NCBI RefSeq assembly: GCF_001949145.1 | Contig: NW_019091457.1 | Span: 893,141-947,656, forward strand | Reading direction: 5' to 3' | DNA: 54,516 nucleotides | DNA from: Acanthaster planci | Lineage: Eukaryota > Echinodermata > Asteroidea > Valvatida > Acanthasteridae | Part shown: positions 47,928 through 54,516 of the stretch, in pieces | Numbering within the stretch: position 1 is the stretch's first letter | How the letters are laid out: each line of letters opens with the position of its first letter | Notes under the pieces: model-generated | Told to the model about the DNA's origin: nothing | Databases searched by the model: none | What the model saw: only the letters and a program-made list of their open reading frames with translations | Program-made: the position numbers and the translations under genes

Positions 47928-48033
47928 TACGGACATTTCACAATAGTGCGCCTCCAAGAGTTTGCAACGCGTTGGCCAATCACGATGCGGGAAATCTGTC
48001 GACCTTGTGCGCGTTTAGAAAGGGGCGACAGAT
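47928..48033. mobile_element. 172-bp MITE family, half copy
   Basis: It starts TA-cggacatttcacaatagtg and follows the family through the central gcgcgtttagaaagggg and cgacagatt, then breaks off. The right arm is missing. Confidence 0.7.
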
Positions 48034-49785
48034 TATGGACACTGGTGCCACGCCATCCTCTCCCCGTTTTTCCCCAAACGTTTACCGATAGGTTGTGAGC
48101 CCAAAGTAACAAATCGGGAAACGGTATATAAGGTGGATGCTTGTTAGAGTATTACATGGCACTTTGGGTTGAATTTCGGGATAAGTCGTCAATGTCTCCA
48201 TCAGCAAAGTACGATTCTTAGTTTGTTATTAATGTTTTTCTTACCAACCTTTTACATTTTGTACTTTCCTGAGACTCGCAAATACGAGCAGCACAGGTTA
48301 TGTAATAGTGTGCTTCGTTTCTCGCTCGCAACGTTGGACTCGCTGTATTCAAATGGAGTTCTGCGTCGACAACTTTTTTTCCGAGGCTTTGGAAGCCAGT
48401 GCTCTAATTCTGAGCTGTGCATTAGTACCTGATCGTGCCTGATCATCTTCCATGATATTCAACACCTTGTTTTCTGCAAGACAGTATTAGCTACGTGTTT
48501 ATAGTCGCAATCTGTGGTTAAAGTGGGATTTATTTTCGGAAAAAAGTGTCAAAAAGAGAAAAAAGGGTCACAAAATAGCCTATATATTTGTCGTACTTTA
48601 TTTCTGTAGTGTAGTTAGCCACATTGGTAAAGAGTTTTGTAAATTCTAAGTTAGAAAATACAAAAAAGGTTGTCTGGGAAGTCTGACAGAAGTGTTCGGT
48701 CTGATAGTCCTTTTGCCATCTTTGGGGACAGTGCCAAATTTGTTCCATAGTAACTAAGCGGATAAATCCAAGCACGTGGTCACGTCAATTTAATACATGG
48801 GCATTACTGATTTCCTTGTAAAATGTTGGGAGCAGGGCGATCGGCCATTCTTTGTGCAACCTGTCGATCTTGTGAGATTGGTCGATGATTCTGCTGTCGA
48901 CAAACTGCCTTTCTTTCCACTTCCACGTTATTAAAGGAAGGGGAGACTGTTTCAGAAAAGGGGGGAGGGATTAAGTTGATGATTTCACACGGGATCGACC
49001 GATAGCGCAAGTCGGTCGTGCTGATCATCCCAGACAGAAAGCTGTTCGCTGTCTTCAATTTTGTATTCTTTTTCAATGTATGGAAACTCTTGCATTCCCA
49101 TTCAGTTAAGTGCATTGAAAAGTGCCCCTTTTTTTACAAAGTTACCCATGTTTTCCAGAACAACTGAGGGCACTGTTCCAGTGAAGTCTCATCAAAAGTC
49201 TCGGCAAAATCTCCAAAAACGCAGTACTTTTTGTGTACAAACCAATGCAACATCGAGGCTTCTTTCTGAGACGACATCACAGTTTTGCTCATGAATATGG
49301 AAAAGCTAATTAGCATAAAGACCAAAGAGGCAGTAATGTACCCTTCAAAATAATAAAACAGAAGTTGCAAATCGTGTTCACAATGAAACAAATTGATTTC
49401 AGGTACCCTTTAAAAGTTGTTCAGAAGATGGCCGCGAATTTTCAGATGTCATGAGCATCCGGGCCAGAGTTCCAGATGTACATGTTCATTGGGAAGCGCG
49501 CAGTAAGGGTTGAAGTGATGATTTACAGCGTGTTTCTCATAATATCTGCTCGGAACTTCAGTCAGTGCCATATTTTCTCCTAAGAATGTCCCGTGATCAC
49601 TCACCTACATTCAGATCAGGCCGTGTCGATCTTTGGCATCAAGAACTATTGTAAACCTTCTGTATTTTGTAACGGTAAACCTAGTGGAGGAAGGGATTAT
49701 CCTAAATTCTTATACATTCGTACCCTCGAAATGCAGCTCGGAAGGGATGAAAAGTTGCTGTTACATTTTTCATGTGTCAGTATAA

Positions 49786-49957
49786 TACGGTCGTTTCACA
49801 ATAGTGCGCCTCCAAGAGTTTGCAACCTGTTGGCCAATTACAATGCACGAAATTTGTCGACCCAATGCGCGTTTTGAAAGGGTCGACAAATTTCGCGCGT
49901 TGTGATTGGCCAATGCGTTTCAAACTCTTGGAGGCGCACTACTGTGATTCGCCCGTA
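49786..49957. mobile_element. 172-bp palindromic MITE, copy 2 (TA-flanked)
   Basis: Same length and layout as 16803-16974: left cggtcgtttcacaatagtgc, right gcgcactactgtgattcgcc, with a palindromic body and flanking TA. The matching length shows a defined transposon unit. Confidence 0.85.
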
Positions 49958-51213
49958 TTGCAGGTGTTGGAGTTATTTGACCTTGTTAATGTGTATTGCA
50001 TCTTATCGTGCTCTTCATTTGGTTCGAGTATTCCTAAGTACCCTGTCAAGGTCTCTGAACCTTGCTAACGTTTCCATTAAATCATTCCACGCACCACTTG
50101 GCCGTGATCATGCTAAGGCTTACTGTCTAGACGGAGAATTATCTCTGAGTGTACAGTGCATGTTCGCTGCCCTGACTTCGGAAGAGTTCATGAGAGGAGT
50201 TTCCAAGCCTCGTCGTCGAACTCCCACGAACCGTTTTAGGTATCAAGTTATTTGTCAAGTGTTGGAGTATAATGGAAAGCGTAGTCTGGTGCCCGGTCGT
50301 AATCGTTCTGACCGACCGTGTCCAGTGAGGCTCGAAAGTCGGGGGACCAAACCGTTTTTCACGAATAAAACTCACCCAAGTTTTGTTCAGACTGAACCGA
50401 GTTACCGTGTCTGATCTAAACCTAGTTTACCAAGAACCAGCTGCTTGGTAGGAAATCTTAACCATCTGCTCTGCAGAGGTTAGCAGAATATTAGCCAGCA
50501 GCAGTCTACGTACCACGATGTTTGGGTGGTAACCTGCTCAAGTTGCTGTGTATGCTTTAAGTAGCTCTGTGTTTTCTCTTTATGTTAATAACTGGGGCCC
50601 CGACTGTAGGCCTATATCAACCAATGAATAACTGGGTAGATTTATATCAATTAACAAATTTTGTCAAGTACATTTCTGTAATTCTTGAATTTTTTTAACC
50701 ATCAATTTGTTTGAATTCTTATTTATGATTTGCTTGGAAAAGGCCGTTTTTATACATATCCCCCATTTTTTAAAACAAAGCTTTCACTCTTTTTTATTTT
50801 CTTTGGTCTGGGAGATCTGGTTTGGTTTAGAATTCCACACTTGATTTCAACAAAGCTATATTTTTTGTCTCAGTGGATCCTCTATTTTTGCCTTCTTTTG
50901 CAATTTCTGTATTTATGAAAAAATCCGGTGTATGTTACTCATTTTGAACTTTATTTTGCATGAATTTATTTGCTACAATGCTTGTAGTTTCTGTTTATTT
51001 TTCGTTTCAATTAAAAGGTCAGTTAAAAAACGGCAGTGATACTTTTGTTGTAAAGACTACGACTGCCGAGGTTGCTTTAACAGCTTTAACTTGCTACCCA
51101 GTTTGGGTCGCTCCGCCATTGTCCGCTATATCTAGACTTCATCAGTACTAATTGGCCGTATCTGATCAAACTATCTTGTGCAACATATCTACTCTACCAC
51201 ATTGGCCCATAGC

Positions 51214-51337
51214 GACCAATCTCCACTCGCCGCAGCATTCGAACGACCAATTACCACTCGCCGCAACATTAAAACGACCAATCACCACTCGCCGCAGCAT
51301 TGGAACGACCAATCACCATTCGCTGCAGCATTAGAGA
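51214..51337. repeat. 31-bp minisatellite, four units
   Basis: Units start at 51214, 51245, 51276 and 51307, each beginning gaccaat and containing ccactcgccgcagcatt with small differences. The exact 31-base spacing is held throughout. It lies about 580 bases upstream of the first dehydrogenase exon. Confidence 0.9.
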
Positions 51338-51920
51338 CGATGTGCATGGCAACACGATCGATGCAGTGATGCGCTGTCGAAATGTGAAATCGCCCGCCCC
51401 CCCGAAAAATACACTCAACCTTTCCATCGTTAAAATGCTTGTATGTAGGCCAACTTTACCCTGCCCTTATTCAGCCCTCCAGCAAGTCTGGGCCTTAGGT
51501 TCAAAGCAGAGCTTTTTTGCAAAGCAACATTATGAAACTGTCCTCAAAGAATAATCTTTTTTGTTCTTAAGCCATGTGCATTCATTTGGTTGTGGAAAAC
51601 TCCAGGGATTTAATTGTAAACCGGGGGTGGGATTAGAGAAAAAAATTGCCACTCTCAAATGCGCGGTGGGAAAGATTCCAACCTGGTTCATAAAACGCTT
51701 CTTTTCTTCACAAACATTGACCGCCATTTTGTTCTCGACCCTTTCTCTTATACGTCAGTGTCCACTCACGGTGTTCAACACCATGAAGTGTGTTACAAAC
51801 TCGACACGTGGTTTGGCAGCATACGCTCACTCATCATTTAATACATGTACTTGAGTCTAATGCGTTATCTCTGATGCATTTAGTTTTGCTATTGAATTTT
51901 CGCTGATATATACTTCACAG

Positions 51921-53849
51921 GGGCCCCCTTTCAGAGCTTGAACTCGGCTTCGAAATTCGCCTTAGAAGGCCTGTCCAAGAGCCTCGCGCCAGTTCTACGT
52001 AAAGCTTACAACATCAGGTAAAAAAAGGGAAAGCGTGGGGGTGAGTCGCTCCCTGGTCCACCTAGCGTGGGCTGAATGAACGGAGAACAGATCTAGAATG
52101 CACGAACTGGGCCTCTTCTTCAATCGGGATATCACTCCTTGACGACATAGCGCCATCTCTTGTTCCACTTGTCGAAACATGGGTCAAGAAAATTAAGGTT
52201 TTGTCTGAAAATAAATATTGCTGACCGAGGCTTGATTCAGATTCAATATGAAATGAAAAACGAGCGCCAACAAAAAAGCTTATGTGTAACAGTAATTGTT
52301 AAAGGCTTAGCTTCTTCCATTTTGCTCTTATGGGCCCCATGCTGGATCAAGAGAGGGCTTAGTCTTCCTAGCAACAGGGGCTCATTGGCGAGAAATGCAC
52401 TTCGTCGGTTCAAGAACGATTACACGAAATGCACGCATATATGGTCACATCACTACCAACAAAATTAACACTCTCCACCAACATGGCTCAGTTCAACCAA
52501 TGAGGGGGTGCTTTCTGCTCAAGGTGGAAACCCATGGCCTTTACAGGATGGTGAAAAGGCCGTTGCCCATCACAGAATTTTGCGAAGGAATTACCTCACA
52601 GCTTCAAAGCATTGTGTGTCCATTCAATGCGCATTATGCTAAGCGCATACCGGAAGCACTGTCTTATTCAAATGAACTCCGTAATGAATGATCGCTCCCG
52701 GAAGTTACGTCAAACGTCCCGAACAGCCGCCCAGCGATACCCAGCACGATGTGCGGTAAAGGGGAAACCCCCAATGTGATGCGAAAGCTGTATAGACTAA
52801 TCCGATAAGACGCCATAACTGCGGTGGCACTGCACTCACACGCACATTCTTCAGCTTGACGCGCGCGTGCGTTTGGCAAATCACGACACCCTATTAGTCG
52901 AACAGGCACGTAACGCGCGCGTACCACCTGTCCAGGAGCTTTGTGTCACCGTAGTAATGGCTTCTAATTCTGCTGGTCGAATTACACTATACCCTAAGGC
53001 CATTTTGCCTACTGCACCCCCTTCGGAAATCTGAAAGGAATTCCAAAGATTCCATCAACACAAACAAGACGCCGTAGAGGGGGTCCCCCTTAGCCGCATA
53101 TCGTGCATCATTATGTTCCCAGCAAGTATCACTGATAGCAAATGTAAACTTGTTTCAACAAGCCTTTGGGAGTTACATTTGAATAAAATCTGGTACACTG
53201 ATCTATTTGCACATAAACATAAATTTGAAGCCCCCTGACTAAATACACCAAAGCTATACCCCGTTATTTGGAGCGAAATTCTGCATCTCTTGAATGGGCT
53301 GGTTCCTTTGTGCTCTTCTTATCCATTGAAAACAGTGCATTGGTGCTAAGCTTATCCTAGGTAACTAAGCAAAAGCTTGCCCCGGACCACGAGGTATAGG
53401 CTAGCAACAGTGCCCTTTGTATAGAGAATTCAAATGGTTATATTCACGTGAATTCGATTTAAAGATCTCAAATGTACCAGATGTTATTCAAGTTTATCTC
53501 GCAAAAAGCTTACAAAATATCTTTACATGCATGCAGGGTCAGCATCCTCGAGCCCAGCGCTGTCTCTGCACCGAGCCTGGTCGAGGCGCGGTCCTCCCGT
53601 GCTTTCCTGGACAACCTGTGCGCTGGCTGGGGCCAGGTCCCCAAAGATCTCTTCCTCGACTACTTCCAGAAGGACCTGGGCCCCGCCATGCACGCCAGCT
53701 GCACGCCGGAGGAAGTGGCTCAACTGTTAGAGGACATCGTCTCGAGTCAGGACCCTCACCTTCGGTACCAGACGAATGACAAGGCGGCCGTCAAGCTGGT
53801 TGATCCGACCGGCAACTCAATTCTCAAATTCTTCCAAGCAATGCAGTGA
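51921..53849 (+). CDS. Short-chain dehydrogenase fragment, RDH8/HSD17B1-like, last two exons
   Basis: Classical short-chain dehydrogenases reduce or oxidise retinoids or steroids with NAD(P)H. Two exons are supported: 51921-52017 (AG acceptor, GT donor, entering two bases into a codon) and 53537-53849 (stop TGA). They join in frame as ...Y-N-I-R|V-S-I-L-E-P. Exon 1 reads A-P-F-Q-S-L-N-S-A-S-K-F-A-L-E-G-L, matching the active-site exon of HSD17B1/RDH8 (P-F-N-D-V-Y-C-A-S-K-F-A-L-E-G). The catalytic Tyr is Asn; the Lys is kept. The usual E-P-G-P-V-x-T after it is E-P-S-A-V-S-A-P. The C-terminus has E-E-V-A, L-R-Y-Q-T-N and D-P-T-G-N-S as in the family. The N-terminal half with the cofactor site was not found in the 5.5 kb upstream. 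This could be a pseudoenzyme, a gene fragment, or a gene whose first exons I missed. Confidence 0.75.
52328..52520 (-). repeat. Interspersed ~190-bp repeat, copy 3
   Basis: The reverse complement matches the copies at 9855-10045 and 13980-14168: gcagaaagcaccccctcatt, ttaattttgttggtag, ccctctcttgatccagc. It lies in the intron between the two dehydrogenase exons. Confidence 0.6.
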
Positions 53850-54112
53850 AGTGTTATGTCTCCCAAAAAGCTGGTGTATAAGGCTTGCCTTGATTATCAC
53901 GCCCGATTTAACCGTAACTTTGTTCTTCGCCGAGCCTCTGCGCTGAAAGTCTGCAACACTAAAAATTCCCTAGCCAAAGAGGGAGCCCTGGCGGAGTTGT
54001 TGCCGCGGTTGGAGAAACGGCAGATCCCTTTGCACATAAGTGGAAATATTTTGAGTCAACTCGTACATGACAGTAGACCTATGTACTGAAGACATCACAC
54101 TTAGTTTATATC
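53850..54112. other. Downstream of the dehydrogenase exons
   Basis: Likely 3' untranslated and flanking DNA. A 77-codon open frame (53856-54089) directly after the stop, in another frame, is Lys/Arg/Leu-rich with no recognised motif. I do not call it a gene. Confidence 0.4.
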
Positions 54113-54487
54113 ACTGGCGTATCTGCGCGGGGGGGGGGTGCTACTTGCCCCCTGGTGAGTTTTTATTCAGAAATTGAAAGTGGCACCCCACACACCCAAG
54201 TGTGTAAACGCCTTCAATCGTGGACTCCCTATTGTTCCTCTTTTGTTCATACTTCAATTTTTTCGGAAGACCTCCCATATGTTTTGTACACGTTTTCCAA
54301 CCGTGGACTTTTCGGCAACCGTGGACCCTATTGTCCCGTATAGTTATAGGTCCAGGATTGAAGGCATTTACACACTCACACACCCACACATAAACCCCCC
54401 CCCAAAAAACCCCAACAAACAAATTGGGGGCCATTTGTCAGACATGATGGTGATTCCCCCCGGGACCTAAAACCTGGATACGCCACT
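54113..54487. mobile_element. ~375-bp inverted-repeat element with ACTGGCGTATC ends
   Basis: Left actggcgtatct followed by a G run, right ggatacgccact preceded by a C run: the ends are inverted relatives and the arms are G-rich and C-rich. It belongs with the smaller element at 15110-15326. The inside has repeated cgtggac strings and spurious open frames. Confidence 0.65.
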
Positions 54488-54516
54488 GGTTTGCATGTGA
54501 GCTTTTCTATGGAGCC

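Larger units (their letters stand above)
46397..51920. other. Region between ERGIC1 and the dehydrogenase exons
   Basis: The left part should contain the ERGIC1 3' untranslated region, but no convincing poly(A) signal could be placed. I looked for the missing dehydrogenase N-terminal exons (TGxxxGIG, NAG and the catalytic Ser segment) and found none. It contains MITE copies and a 31-bp minisatellite, listed separately. A 170-codon frame at 49902-50414 overlaps a MITE and is not supported as a gene. Confidence 0.5.

Noticed and set aside
49902-50414. 170-codon plus-strand frame
   Set aside because: Its start lies inside the palindromic MITE and the rest has no recognised motif.
53472-53536. 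ATG at 53472 as the start of the dehydrogenase frame
   Set aside because: Similarity to the family begins exactly after the AG at 53536, and the upstream exon joins there in phase. The extra residues are intron.

Overview
This window is eukaryotic genomic DNA, most likely from an invertebrate deuterostome (amphioxus, echinoderm or hemichordate). The evidence is small exons with GT-AG introns of about 0.2-2.5 kb, many different miniature transposons, frequent acatgtac-type simple motifs, and a vertebrate-like ERGIC1 with 10 exons. The species cannot be fixed from sequence alone. Two N runs (11690-12271 and 41057-41140) mark assembly gaps.

Left half (about 0.7-31.8 kb, minus strand): four cytosolic sulfotransferase (SULT) genes in head-to-tail tandem, called here A to D from left to right. 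B, C and D are complete six-exon genes of 323, 320 and 329 codons. A has exons 1-4, and its last two exons should lie beyond the left edge. All four share the same intron positions and phases, so they arose by tandem duplication. They differ in the PAPS-binding loop and in the C-terminal dimer motif. Each would move a sulfonate group from PAPS to a small acceptor in the cytosol. The different acceptor-side residues suggest a cluster that is diversifying in substrate use.

Right half (33.7-46.4 kb, plus strand): a complete ERGIC1 orthologue in ten exons (291 codons), beginning with a 20-base first coding exon. It is divergent from SULT-D across a 1.86 kb intergenic stretch that holds a 21-bp palindromic tandem array. 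From 51.9 to 53.85 kb lie two exons coding the C-terminal half of a short-chain dehydrogenase of the RDH8/HSD17B1 type. Its catalytic Tyr position is Asn, and no N-terminal exons could be found.

The remaining DNA is intronic or intergenic and rich in non-autonomous transposons. These include a 254-bp foldback element with a perfect 8-bp target duplication, a 172-bp palindromic TA-flanked family, a pogo-like 160-bp element, several other inverted-repeat elements, a non-LTR reverse transcriptase tail, a tRNA-like SINE head and two minisatellites. I see no CRISPR, operon, viral or other obviously new multi-gene system. The most unusual items are the active-site changes in the SULT cluster and the Tyr-less dehydrogenase fragment.
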